Source of the DNA: Thiothrix winogradskyi
GTDB lineage: Bacteria > Pseudomonadota > Gammaproteobacteria > Thiotrichales > Thiotrichaceae
Direction of reading: 5' to 3'
Assembly (NCBI RefSeq): GCF_021650935.1
Contig: NZ_CP091244.1
Location: forward strand, 3,534,001-3,598,000
DNA length: 64,000 bases
How positions within the stretch are numbered: position 1 is the first letter of the stretch; the number at the start of each line of letters is the position of its first letter. Shown piece after piece: positions 42,519 to 50,172 of the stretch. The position numbers and the translations under genes are program-made. Under the pieces are notes generated by a model. That model searched no databases and had not been told where the DNA came from. It saw nothing but the letters and a program-made list of their open reading frames with translations.

Positions 42519-42662
42519 GGATTGGGTAGCCTTAAACTTGCTCATGGCTTTCTGTAACTTCGCGTTTGGCGGCGCATCATCATCGAGAATCAGCGCAAAC
42601 CGCTCCCAATCTCTCTGAGATAACAGGATTTGCTCCTGCTTTTTCAATGAGAGTACCAACAT
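42495..42662 (-). CDS. Short DUF1778 (TacA-like) antitoxin remnant or small protein
   Basis: 55 residues from ATG 42662, preceded by a strong ribosome site (AGGAGGAG about 7 nt upstream). The segment EQILLSQRDWERFALIL, then PPNAKLQKAM, matches the C-terminal half of DUF1778 antitoxins. The N-terminal ribbon-helix-helix is missing, so this looks like a truncated antitoxin that kept or gained a translation start. No acetyltransferase toxin partner is present. Its last 24 nt overlap the end of the DUF3368 gene on the other strand. Confidence 0.6.
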   Translation of the reverse strand: MLVLSLKKQEQILLSQRDWERFALILDDDAPPNAKLQKAMSKFKATQSSTFACRF

Positions 42663-42805
42663 AATAGACTCCTCCTGTACTTACCTTGTGAGCGCAGCTT
42701 GACATATTGCACACGCATTGCCTAGCGCACGCTTGCTTAAGTCACATGAAAAAATCCTGCCGTTCATCTGAAAAATATTGCACACATAATGAACAAATGG
42801 CTTGC

Positions 42806-42836
42806 AGATGCTAGATGCTAGATGCTAGATGCTAGA
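42806..42836. repeat. 7-bp tandem repeat (AGATGCT x4 plus AGA)
   Basis: Four perfect AGATGCT units (42806-42833) and a partial fifth lie 71 bp upstream of the ATG of the AT-rich cassette. The rest of 42663-42906 is AT-rich with no ORF. The position fits a promoter spacer whose length could change by slippage. Confidence 0.9.
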
Positions 42837-42906
42837 ATATTAAAAATATTGATCTTTAAATTAATCAATATAAATTCAGGGCAAAAAAATCAATGGGGAA
42901 TTCATT

Positions 42907-43836
42907 ATGCCATTACCACTTCTTCTATGGGGAGCTGCCGCTGCACTAGCTGCAACCGGTGTTGTAAAAGGTGCTGGCGCAATCAGCACATTCAATGAAG
43001 CAAAAGACATTGGTGAATCAGCAGATAGACGCTACAAACGAGCAGAACGAAAACTCGATGATTGTCGAGATGAAACGAATGACATGCTACAGGATCTTGG
43101 CAAACTCAAAGTAAGCATTTTCAATAATCAAATTAATCACTTGATTAAAGCTATCAGAAAATCAAAGTGTGCCAAATCCAAATTAGAAAGATTTGATGTT
43201 TCTATCAGCACTGAAGAATTAGCAGATATGGAACGCCTAGTTTTAAAATCGTTGGAAATCACTCGTGGTCTTGGCACAGGTGCAACGACGGGCGCGTTAG
43301 CGGCATGGGGAGCTTATGGCAGCGTAGGCATGTTAGCTACTGCTTCTACAGGTACAGCTATTTCAACTCTCAGCGGTGCAGCAGCTACTAATGCAACATT
43401 AGCATGGCTAGGTGGTGGCGCACTCAGTGCTGGTGGTTTTGGCATGGCAGGAGGAACACTCGCTCTCGGTGGTATCGTGCTGGGTCCAGCGTTGGCTGTC
43501 GGTGGTTTCATGTTAGCCAGCAAAGCCGAAGAAGCTTTAACACAAGCCCATAAACATAGCGCAAAAGTAGATATTGCCATTGCCAAACTTGAAGAAAGTC
43601 AAATAGTACTCACTGCGTTACAAAATAACGTGCTAGAACTCGATGATGCATTAACACAAATGGCAGAGCGCTTTGATAGAATCAAAGTAGATGATGATCG
43701 AAATCCACATGCTTTTGATCAAATGATGATTGTAGGTAAAGGTTTGAAACACTTACTTGATACAGCCATCATGGATCAAGATGGTGGAGCAGTAAAAAAC
43801 ATTAGCTCAAAAATTTCAGGCTATTTGGAAGTCTAA
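42907..43836 (+). CDS. Glycine/alanine-rich putative membrane-active protein, unknown function
   Basis: 309 residues. A short hydrophobic N-terminus (LLLWGAAAALAATGVV) is followed by a charged helical region (~30-115) and a long Gly/Ala/Ser-rich stretch (~118-200) with glycine-zipper spacing (LGGGALSAGGFGMAGGTLALGG), likely a membrane hairpin, then a coiled-coil-like C-terminal third. The plan of helical arms around a glycine-rich hairpin resembles pore-forming or membrane-remodelling proteins, but I recognise no family. It leads a four-gene AT-rich operon (42907-45158) whose base composition differs from the surroundings. Possibly a toxin or defence effector; inference only. Confidence 0.6.
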   Translation: MPLPLLLWGAAAALAATGVVKGAGAISTFNEAKDIGESADRRYKRAERKLDDCRDETNDMLQDLGKLKVSIFNNQINHLIKAIRKSKCAKSKLERFDVSISTEELADMERLVLKSLEITRGLGTGATTGALAAWGAYGSVGMLATASTGTAISTLSGAAATNATLAWLGGGALSAGGFGMAGGTLALGGIVLGPALAVGGFMLASKAEEALTQAHKHSAKVDIAIAKLEESQIVLTALQNNVLELDDALTQMAERFDRIKVDDDRNPHAFDQMMIVGKGLKHLLDTAIMDQDGGAVKNISSKISGYLEV

Positions 43837-43852
43837 CAAACAGGACATCATT

Positions 43853-44263
43853 ATGACTATTAAAAAATTGCTTGGAAACATGCCGAAAATGCCAGTGCCT
43901 ACGCCTGATCCCAACATGGCATTCAATACTCTGGTCAGTGCATGGAAAGAATGCTCCATTGTTACTGAGCAAGAAAAAACCAAGCGAGAAAATATTCGTA
44001 GTTACCGCGATGTAAATATCAAAGCCATTGAAGAAAACTCGGCTATTTTGAAACTTTACTTAGAAAAGACTTTTGCTGAACGCTCTACAGTTATTCACGG
44101 CATGTTTGACCGTTTAGATGCTGGTATTGCTTCCGGCAATCTTGATGTTATATCAGCAACCATTGCCGCCATTGTGGATGTTACTAAACAATCACCATTG
44201 GCAGCAGCACGCGAATTGATCGGCAACTATCGTGACCCTAATGTGGCAATGATTGAAATATGA
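43853..44263 (+). CDS. Hypothetical protein of the AT-rich cassette
   Basis: 136 residues, mostly helical. The N-terminal part is proline-rich (MPKMPVPTPDPN), followed by a coiled-coil-like region (EQEKTKRENIRSYRDVNIKAIEEN). No membrane segment, no cysteine motif, no known domain. It lies 16 nt after the glycine-rich gene and overlaps the next gene by 4 nt, so it probably acts with both. Confidence 0.65.
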   Translation: MTIKKLLGNMPKMPVPTPDPNMAFNTLVSAWKECSIVTEQEKTKRENIRSYRDVNIKAIEENSAILKLYLEKTFAERSTVIHGMFDRLDAGIASGNLDVISATIAAIVDVTKQSPLAAARELIGNYRDPNVAMIEI

Positions 44264-44538
44264 TTGAGACGTTTCCTTGCAATCAATGCGGCGCATGTTG
44301 CAAGTCCATTCGCCTATCAACACTGACGGATTGGCTGGATAGAGGTGATGGAGTGTGCAGGCATTTTGACGATGAACAAAATACCTGCACTATCTATGAG
44401 AGCCGTCCTGATGTGTGCAATGTCCGTATGATGTATGAACAACACTATCAGCGTAACCTTGATTGGTCTACATTCATCACCATCAATCAACAAGCCTGTG
44501 AAACATTACAACTTAATTCTAAAGGAAAAACGACATGA
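44260..44538 (+). CDS. YkgJ-family cysteine cluster protein
   Basis: 92 residues. CNQCGACCKSI near the N-terminus, CRHFDDEQNTCTIYESRPDVC (abridged) in the middle and a later Cys near 83 form the CxxCGxCC...C...C...RP..C pattern of the YkgJ/UPF0153 zinc- or iron-binding family, whose function is not established. It overlaps both neighbours by 4 nt, so it is clearly part of the cassette. The family is usually a stand-alone housekeeping-type gene, so its place in this operon is notable. Confidence 0.82.
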   Translation: MIETFPCNQCGACCKSIRLSTLTDWLDRGDGVCRHFDDEQNTCTIYESRPDVCNVRMMYEQHYQRNLDWSTFITINQQACETLQLNSKGKTT

Positions 44539-45158
44539 ATCTTGTTAATGCAGACATTATCCAAATACCCACCAGCACATCCAATAAAGAGAGCAATATT
44601 GAGACTATAAAGCTTTCTTTAGACATTCTTGAGATAGCAGAATATCTACTGGCAGATAACGATCTGAATAAGAAAATTTCTTTTCAACTCAGAAAAATCA
44701 ACTACTCTGATCTTTTCAATGCATTGATCAGCATGTCAACAAATGAAATAACAGAAGCAATAGAATCAGTAGAAAGACATTCTTCATTACTTCAAAAAAA
44801 TAAATTCCTAGAATGCAAAAAGCGCATTTCAGACATCAACAATGAAATAGATACAGATGACGAAAACAAAGCGCAAGCAGCATTCATAATCACAGCCGGA
44901 GCTTTTAGCACCGTAGAAGAATATGCCAAAACCGGAGAAATAAAATATAGTTTTAAAAGAGAAATAAAGAACATAATAAGCGAAATATCCGGTAAAAATA
45001 TTATTGCACTCCCATTATTTTTAACTGCATCTTTACCCAAAGATGAGAAAATAATGGCGTATGATGCTATATATTGGCTTGGAGAGGAAAATAATGACGA
45101 TGATAAAGTTAGAATGCTATCCTACTTCCATGCCAATAAAGAAAATCAGTTTAATTAA
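44535..45158 (+). CDS. Hypothetical protein of the AT-rich cassette
   Basis: 207 residues, predicted largely alpha-helical and acidic, very AT-rich in codon use (many AAA, ATA, AAT). No known motif. Last gene of the cassette, overlapping the YkgJ-like gene by 4 nt and followed by a hairpin terminator at 45167-45202. Confidence 0.65.
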   Translation: MNLVNADIIQIPTSTSNKESNIETIKLSLDILEIAEYLLADNDLNKKISFQLRKINYSDLFNALISMSTNEITEAIESVERHSSLLQKNKFLECKKRISDINNEIDTDDENKAQAAFIITAGAFSTVEEYAKTGEIKYSFKREIKNIISEISGKNIIALPLFLTASLPKDEKIMAYDAIYWLGEENNDDDKVRMLSYFHANKENQFN

Positions 45159-45166
45159 TCCTTCAC

Positions 45167-45202
45167 ATAAACGCCTTCATCACTAGCAACGAAGGCGTTT
45201 AT
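45167..45202 (+). terminator. Terminator after the AT-rich cassette
   Basis: ATAAACGCCTTC (45167-45178) and GAAGGCGTTTAT (45191-45202) form a 12-bp perfect stem with a 12-nt loop, just after the last cassette stop. The T-run is short. Confidence 0.65.
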
Positions 45203-45206
45203 CCAC

Positions 45207-45263
45207 TCACACCCTCACATGCCCATCCCCCAACACCACATACTTCTTCGACGTTAAGCCTTC
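45207..45263 (-). pseudogene. Detached copy of the proA 3' end
   Basis: Minus-strand translation gives EGLTSKKYVVLGDGHVRV and stop, matching the proA C-terminus EGLTSQKYVVLGDGHIRA. The two DNA copies share a perfect 29-bp core (45219-45247 and 45925-45953) and lie in the same orientation 706 bp apart. Differences are mostly synonymous or conservative, so this tail probably came from a functional proA of another genome. It is a candidate attachment-site duplication flanking xisHI. Confidence 0.75.
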
Positions 45264-45331
45264 AGTAGCGAATCTCCAGAAAAATATGGCAAAATACACG
45301 CCTTAATACAAAGCCAACGAGCCACCACCCC

Positions 45332-45469
45332 ATGCCAGCCAAAGACCTTTACCACGATGCTGTCAAACAAGCACCCATCAAAGACGGTTGGACAGTGACA
45401 AATGACCCGCTACACCTACGCTACGGTAGCTTTGATTTTCAAGAGGTTATCACCCAATGGCTGAAGTAA
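45332..45469 (+). pseudogene. xisH: xisH with large internal deletion
   Basis: 45 codons against about 138 in full XisH. Residues 1-31 (MPAKDLYHDAVKQAPIKDGW, then TVTNDPLHLRYG) match the XisH N-terminus, and the last residues (FDFQEVITQWLK) match the XisH C-terminus. The middle, including the expected nuclease-like core, is gone and the frame is kept. The stop lies 10 nt inside xisI, as in intact pairs. Probably non-functional, or a short peptide retained for coupling. Confidence 0.75.
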
Positions 45470-45792
45470 ACGACGACAAAACAACCATTAAGCAATTACT
45501 GGAACACTTCGCCAGCATCCCCGCCGCCACGGGCGATGTGGAACTGGAAACCATTTTTGATGACACCCAAAACCGCTACCAAGTCATTGCGCAAGGTTGG
45601 CAGGGCAAACGCCGAATGCACGGCTGCTTAGTACACATCGACCTAAAAGGCAGCAAAGTATGGTTACAGCACGACAGCACCGACGCAGAAATTGCCGAAG
45701 AATTGGTTGAACGCGGCATTCCCAAAGAAAGGATTGTATTGGGATTTCTACCAGAATCCGTGCGCCCCCACACGGGCTACGCCGTCAACTAA
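45457..45792 (+). CDS. xisI: XisI family protein
   Basis: 111 residues. DVELETIFDDTQNRYQVIAQGW, GCLVHIDLKGSKVWLQHDSTD (abridged), IAEELVERGIPKERIVLGF and PHTGYAVN are the ordered XisI motifs. XisH and XisI were named for control of fdxN element excision in heterocyst-forming cyanobacteria but are widespread as paired accessory genes. XisI is full length here while XisH is deleted. The gene overlaps the xisH remnant by 13 nt. Confidence 0.9.
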   Translation: MAEVNDDKTTIKQLLEHFASIPAATGDVELETIFDDTQNRYQVIAQGWQGKRRMHGCLVHIDLKGSKVWLQHDSTDAEIAEELVERGIPKERIVLGFLPESVRPHTGYAVN

Positions 45793-45835
45793 GGAACGTG
45801 CACGAAACAATTTCCCTGATTCCCCTACGATTTGC

Positions 45836-45902
45836 CCTTCGACTACGCTCAGGGCGCGGACGGCGGCACAACCAAACCACTGGCTGAGCGTAGTCGAAGC
45901 CA
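45836..45902. repeat. TTCGACTACGCTCAG-type palindrome (family 3), intergenic
   Basis: CCCTTCGACTACGCTCAGGG (45836-45855) and TGGCTGAGCGTAGTCGAAGCC (45880-45900) are inverted around a GC-rich spacer. It lies between the convergent xisI and proA genes and may end both transcripts. A related unit is in frame in recB at 57700. Confidence 0.88.
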
Positions 45903-45912
45903 GCATACCCGC

Positions 45913-47187
45913 TCACGCCCGAATATGCCCATCCCCCAACACCACATACTTCTGCGACGTCAACCCTTCCAACCCTACTGGCCCCCGCGCATGAATCTTA
46001 TCGGTGCTAATCCCGATCTCCGCCCCCAGCCCATATTCAAAGCCATCGGCAAAGCGCGTTGACGCATTCACCATCACCGAACTCGAATCCACTTGCCGCA
46101 AGAACGCACGCGCCCGCGTGTAATTCTCAGTAATAATCGCATCGGTATGTTGCGACCCATAAGTATTAATATGCGTAATCGCCTCCGCCATATCCGCCAC
46201 CACTTTAATGGACAAAATCGGTGCTAAGTATTCCGTCCCCCAATCCTCTTCCGTCGCCGTCACACACGCAGGCAATAGCGCACAGGTTTGCTCACAACCG
46301 CGCAATTCCACGCCCTTCGCCGCGTATTCTTCCGCCAAGATCGGCAACACTTGCGCCGCCACACCTTCCGCTACCAGCAAGGTTTCCATCGCATTGCACA
46401 CGCCGTAACGGTGCGTCTTCGCATTCACTGCCACCTTCACCGCTTTCTCAAGATCGGCTTGATCATCAATGTACACATGACAAATCCCATCCAAGTGCTT
46501 GATAACCGGAATGCGCGATTCGGCACTCACCCGCTCGATCAAACCCTTACCACCACGCGGCACAATCACATCGACGTATTGCGCCATGCGCAGCAATTCG
46601 CCCACCGCCGCTCGATCCGTAGTTTCCACCACTTGCACACACGCCGCTGGCAAACCCACCGCTTCCAAGCCTGCCCGCACACACGCTGCAATCGCCTGAT
46701 TGGAATGAATCGCCTCCGACCCACCGCGCAAAATCGTGGCATTGCCGGACTTCAGGCACAATGCTGCCGCATCCACGGTCACATTCGGGCGCGATTCGTA
46801 AATAATGCCCACCACACCCAAGGGTGCACGCATTTTGCCGACCTGAATCCCCGACGGGCGGTAGCTTAGATCGGTAATCGTACCAATCGGGTCAGCCAAG
46901 GTTGCCACTTGGCGCACACCTTCCGCCATACCCGCAATCGTTTTGTCGGTCAGCGTCAAGCGATCCAGCATCGCTGCATCCAAGCCTTTGTCGCGCCCTG
47001 CCGCCAAATCTTTGGCATTTTCAGCTTTCAGCCAATCCGCACGTTCCAACATCACTTCTGCAATACGCAGCAATGCATTGTTTTTAATGCTAGTCTCAGT
47101 GTTCGCAAGGATCTGAGCAGCCAGCTTTGCTTGCTGACCAACGCCCTGCATGTAGGTGGTAATCGTCGTGTTAGTATCCAAATCCAA
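45913..47187 (-). CDS. proA: Gamma-glutamyl phosphate reductase
   Basis: 424 residues. NADPH-dependent reduction of gamma-glutamyl phosphate in proline synthesis. Aldehyde dehydrogenase fold: GVVGIIYESRPNVTVDAAALC (abridged) near 125, LKSGNATILRGGSEA near 145, and the catalytic Cys in KHLDGICHVYIDD near 255. Its 3' end is repeated 706 bp downstream (45207-45263). proB is not in the window. It is divergent from rnfA. Confidence 0.97.
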   Translation of the reverse strand: MDLDTNTTITTYMQGVGQQAKLAAQILANTETSIKNNALLRIAEVMLERADWLKAENAKDLAAGRDKGLDAAMLDRLTLTDKTIAGMAEGVRQVATLADPIGTITDLSYRPSGIQVGKMRAPLGVVGIIYESRPNVTVDAAALCLKSGNATILRGGSEAIHSNQAIAACVRAGLEAVGLPAACVQVVETTDRAAVGELLRMAQYVDVIVPRGGKGLIERVSAESRIPVIKHLDGICHVYIDDQADLEKAVKVAVNAKTHRYGVCNAMETLLVAEGVAAQVLPILAEEYAAKGVELRGCEQTCALLPACVTATEEDWGTEYLAPILSIKVVADMAEAITHINTYGSQHTDAIITENYTRARAFLRQVDSSSVMVNASTRFADGFEYGLGAEIGISTDKIHARGPVGLEGLTSQKYVVLGDGHIRA

Positions 47188-47348
47188 GTCCTCACGGTAT
47201 GCAATGTGTCGATATTATCACGAAAATAGCGCTACGATCTTTCTGACAATTATCATAGGCAGCCGCTTTGCTGTAGGTTATAACTCGCTAATATGGCAAA
47301 ATGCGCCGCTCAGTTATTCACTGGAAACCATTCCCAAAGCCTGAATTT

Positions 47349-47930
47349 ATGACAGATTACTTACTTATTATTGTTGGTACGGTGTGGGTCAATAACTTTG
47401 TCCTGTCACATTTTTTGGGCTTATGCCCGTTCATGGGCGTTTCCAGAAAGCTGGAAACGGCGATGGGCATGGGTTTGGCAACTACGTTTGTGCTGACGCT
47501 CTCGTCGATTGCCAGTTATCTGGTGAACAATTACCTGCTCGAACCGTTTCACTTGGAATATTTGCGCACCATCAGCTTTATTTTGGTGATTGCCGCGATT
47601 GTGGGCTTTACCGAAATGGTCATTCGCAAAAGCAGCCCAGTGTTGTACAACGTATTGGGTATCTATTTACCGTTGATTACCACCAATTGCGCCGTGCTGG
47701 GGGTGGCATTATTGAATGTGCAGGAAACCCACGATTTCATTGAATCCGCGCTGTACGGCATGGGTGCGGCACTCGGTTTTACCTTAGTCTTAGTGCTGTT
47801 TGCGGGTATTCGTGAACGCCTTGCTGTTGCGGATGTGCCGGAAACCTTCCAAGGCAACGCGATTGGTTTGATTACGGCTGGGCTAATGGCGCTGGCATTC
47901 ATGGGCTTTTCTGGGTTGGTGAAACACTGA
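47349..47930 (+). CDS. rnfA: Rnf/Rsx electron transport complex subunit A
   Basis: 193 residues from ATG 47349 (MTDYLLIIVGTVWVNNFVLS). Six membrane helices; conserved LGLCPFMGVS and ITTNCAVLG, each with a cysteine that helps bind the membrane [2Fe-2S] cluster shared with RnfE. The complex couples ferredoxin/NADH electron transfer to ion movement, or keeps SoxR reduced. First gene of rnfABCDGE-nth. Confidence 0.96.
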   Translation: MTDYLLIIVGTVWVNNFVLSHFLGLCPFMGVSRKLETAMGMGLATTFVLTLSSIASYLVNNYLLEPFHLEYLRTISFILVIAAIVGFTEMVIRKSSPVLYNVLGIYLPLITTNCAVLGVALLNVQETHDFIESALYGMGAALGFTLVLVLFAGIRERLAVADVPETFQGNAIGLITAGLMALAFMGFSGLVKH

Positions 47931-48529
47931 TGTTGGCAGCCATTCTTATCATTAGCGGGCTGGCAGCCGTTTTCGGTTTGCTGCTGGGTTACGCCGCGAT
48001 TCGTTACAAAGTCGAAGGCGACCCGATTGCGGACAAAGTGGATGCGATCCTGCCGCAAACCCAATGCGGGCAATGCGGTTTCCCCGGTTGCCGCCCTTAC
48101 GCCGAAGCCATCGCCAAAGGTGAAGCCGACATCAACCATTGCCCGCCCGGTGGCGAAGCGACGATTAAAGCCCTCGCCGAATTGCTGGGTGTGGAAGCCA
48201 AACCGCTCAACGATGAAAACGGCGAACATTCCAGCGTGCCATTGGTCGCCGTCATCGACGAAAACACCTGCATCGGCTGCACCTTGTGCATTCAAGCCTG
48301 CCCGGTGGATGCAATTGTCGGCGCAGCAAAACACATGCACACCATTATTGAAAGCGAATGCACCGGCTGCAAACTGTGCCTGCCGCCCTGCCCTGTCGAT
48401 TGCATCGCGATGGTTCCCCTCAAGGTCGAGCCTGCCACCTGGAAATGGCCGTATCCGGTTTACACGCTGACCCAACAATCTTCGCCTTCCAATGATGCCA
48501 ACGCGCAAGCGCCAAAGGTGGCTTCATGA
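47930..48529 (+). CDS. rnfB: Rnf/Rsx complex subunit B (ferredoxin-like)
   Basis: 199 residues. An N-terminal membrane helix, the 4Fe-4S region QTQCGQCGFPGCRPYAEAI near 44, and two ferredoxin clusters CIGCTLCIQACPVDAI and CTGCKLCLPPCPVDC near 105-150. It passes electrons between ferredoxin and the membrane part. Its start overlaps the rnfA stop by one base. Confidence 0.96.
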   Translation: MLAAILIISGLAAVFGLLLGYAAIRYKVEGDPIADKVDAILPQTQCGQCGFPGCRPYAEAIAKGEADINHCPPGGEATIKALAELLGVEAKPLNDENGEHSSVPLVAVIDENTCIGCTLCIQACPVDAIVGAAKHMHTIIESECTGCKLCLPPCPVDCIAMVPLKVEPATWKWPYPVYTLTQQSSPSNDANAQAPKVAS

Positions 48530-50172
48530 TACAAATCTTACACAAACTCTGGCGCAATCACGGCGGGCTGCATCTGGACTACCACAAGGAAGATTCCAAC
48601 GCTGCCCCCACTAAGCACCTGCCTATGGCTGAGGAATTAATCATTCCCCTCCAGCAACACAGTGGTTACAAACCCACGCTCACAGTCAACGCGGGTGATT
48701 ACGTTTACAAAGGGCAAGAACTTGCCTCGCACACCGGCTTTATGAAAGTACCGGTACACGCCAGCACTTCCGGCACGATTACCGCGATTGAAGAACGCCC
48801 GATTGCCCACCCTTCCGGTTTGAGTGATGTGTGCATCATCCTCAAACCCGACGGCAAAGACGACTGGGGCAATGCCCGAATGCCCACCTACCCCGACCCC
48901 AGCCAAGTGGATGGTGAAGTCTTACGCCAACGCATTTGTGCAGCGGGTATTGTTGGCATGGGCGGCGCGGTATTCCCCGCTGCCATCAAACTCAATGTGC
49001 ATGACAATATTCCCATCGAAGCTCTGGTGATCAACGGCGCAGAATGCGAACCGTACATTACCTGCGACGACCGGCTGATGCGCGAAAAACCCGTAGAAAT
49101 CTTGCGCGGTGTGCAAATCATGATGCACATTATCGCCACCCAACGCTGCTTGATCGGAATTGAAGACAATAAACCGGAAGCGATTGCTGCCATGCAAGCC
49201 GCACGTGAGGAACTCGGTGATCAACGCATTGCGATTATCCCCATCCCCACGCTTTACCCCAGCGGCAGCGAAAAGCAGCTCATTAAAATTCTCACCGGCA
49301 AAGAAGTCCCCAGCGGCGGCAGACCGGCAACGATTGGGATTGTTTGCCACAACCCCGCCACTGCCCGTGCCATTTACCGTGCCGTGGTCTTGGGTGAACC
49401 GCTGATTGATCGCTACCTCACCATCACCGGCAAAGGTGTGGCACAACCTTGCAATGTGGAAGTCCCGCTAGGCACACCGATTCAACACCTGATTGCGCAC
49501 AGCGGTGGTTACACCCAGAAGAAACCCCTCCCCAGCCCTCCCCTTATCAGGGAAGGGAGTCAAGAGGGATCTTATTCCTCCCCTGATAAGGGGAGGCTAG
49601 GAGGGGTTTCTTTAATCATGGGCGGCCCGATGATGGGCGTTTCCTTGCACACTGACCAAATCCCCGTCGTTAAAGCCACCAACTGCATTTTAGTCAGCGA
49701 TATTCCTGAGAGCGAACAACAACCTGCCCTGCCCTGTATCCGCTGCGGACGCTGCGCCGAAGCCTGCCCCGTCACCTTGCTACCGCAACAGCTTTACTGG
49801 CACAGCCGCGCCCGTGACTTCGACAAAGCCGAGCAATACCATTTGTTTGATTGCATCGAATGTGGCTGCTGTTCCTACGTCTGCCCCAGCCACATCCGTT
49901 TGGTGGATTATTACCGCTTTGCCAAAGCCGAAATTCGCACCCAACGCGAAGCCAAAACCAAGGCAAACATTGCCCGCGAACGCCACGATTTCCATCAGGA
50001 ACGCCTCGAACGCGCTAAACGTGAAAAAGCCGAAAAGCTGGCAAAGCACAAAGAACAAGCGCAAACCACGACCGATGACGGCAAAAAAGCCGCTATCCAA
50101 GCCGCACTGGAACGCGCTAAAGCCAAAAAAGCGGAAGCCGCCCAAACCACCACTGGGGAAACCACGGAATGA
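48526..50172 (+). CDS. rnfC: Rnf/Rsx complex subunit C
   Basis: 548 residues. NADH/FMN-binding region with a GMGGAVFPAAIKL loop near 145 and NGAECEPYITCDDRL near 168; two clusters CIRCGRCAEACP (near 405) and CIECGCCSYVCPSHIRLVDYY (abridged) (near 445). A lysine/alanine-rich helical tail closes the protein. Residues ~331-361 (KPLPSPPLIREGS ... GRLGGVSL) are encoded by an in-frame family 2 palindrome pair, located between the FMN and iron-sulfur domains. Coupled to rnfB and rnfD by 4-nt overlaps. Confidence 0.95.
   Translation: MIQILHKLWRNHGGLHLDYHKEDSNAAPTKHLPMAEELIIPLQQHSGYKPTLTVNAGDYVYKGQELASHTGFMKVPVHASTSGTITAIEERPIAHPSGLSDVCIILKPDGKDDWGNARMPTYPDPSQVDGEVLRQRICAAGIVGMGGAVFPAAIKLNVHDNIPIEALVINGAECEPYITCDDRLMREKPVEILRGVQIMMHIIATQRCLIGIEDNKPEAIAAMQAAREELGDQRIAIIPIPTLYPSGSEKQLIKILTGKEVPSGGRPATIGIVCHNPATARAIYRAVVLGEPLIDRYLTITGKGVAQPCNVEVPLGTPIQHLIAHSGGYTQKKPLPSPPLIREGSQEGSYSSPDKGRLGGVSLIMGGPMMGVSLHTDQIPVVKATNCILVSDIPESEQQPALPCIRCGRCAEACPVTLLPQQLYWHSRARDFDKAEQYHLFDCIECGCCSYVCPSHIRLVDYYRFAKAEIRTQREAKTKANIARERHDFHQERLERAKREKAEKLAKHKEQAQTTTDDGKKAAIQAALERAKAKKAEAAQTTTGETTE
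49521..49610. repeat. Inverted pair of family 2 palindromes in frame inside rnfC
   Basis: GAAACCCCTCCCCAGCCCTC... (from 49521) and its inverted partner ending GGAGGGGTTTC (49610), each with an inner CCCTTATCAGGG / CCCTGATAAGGG-type hairpin. About 30 in-frame codons, with no stop. Confidence 0.9.
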
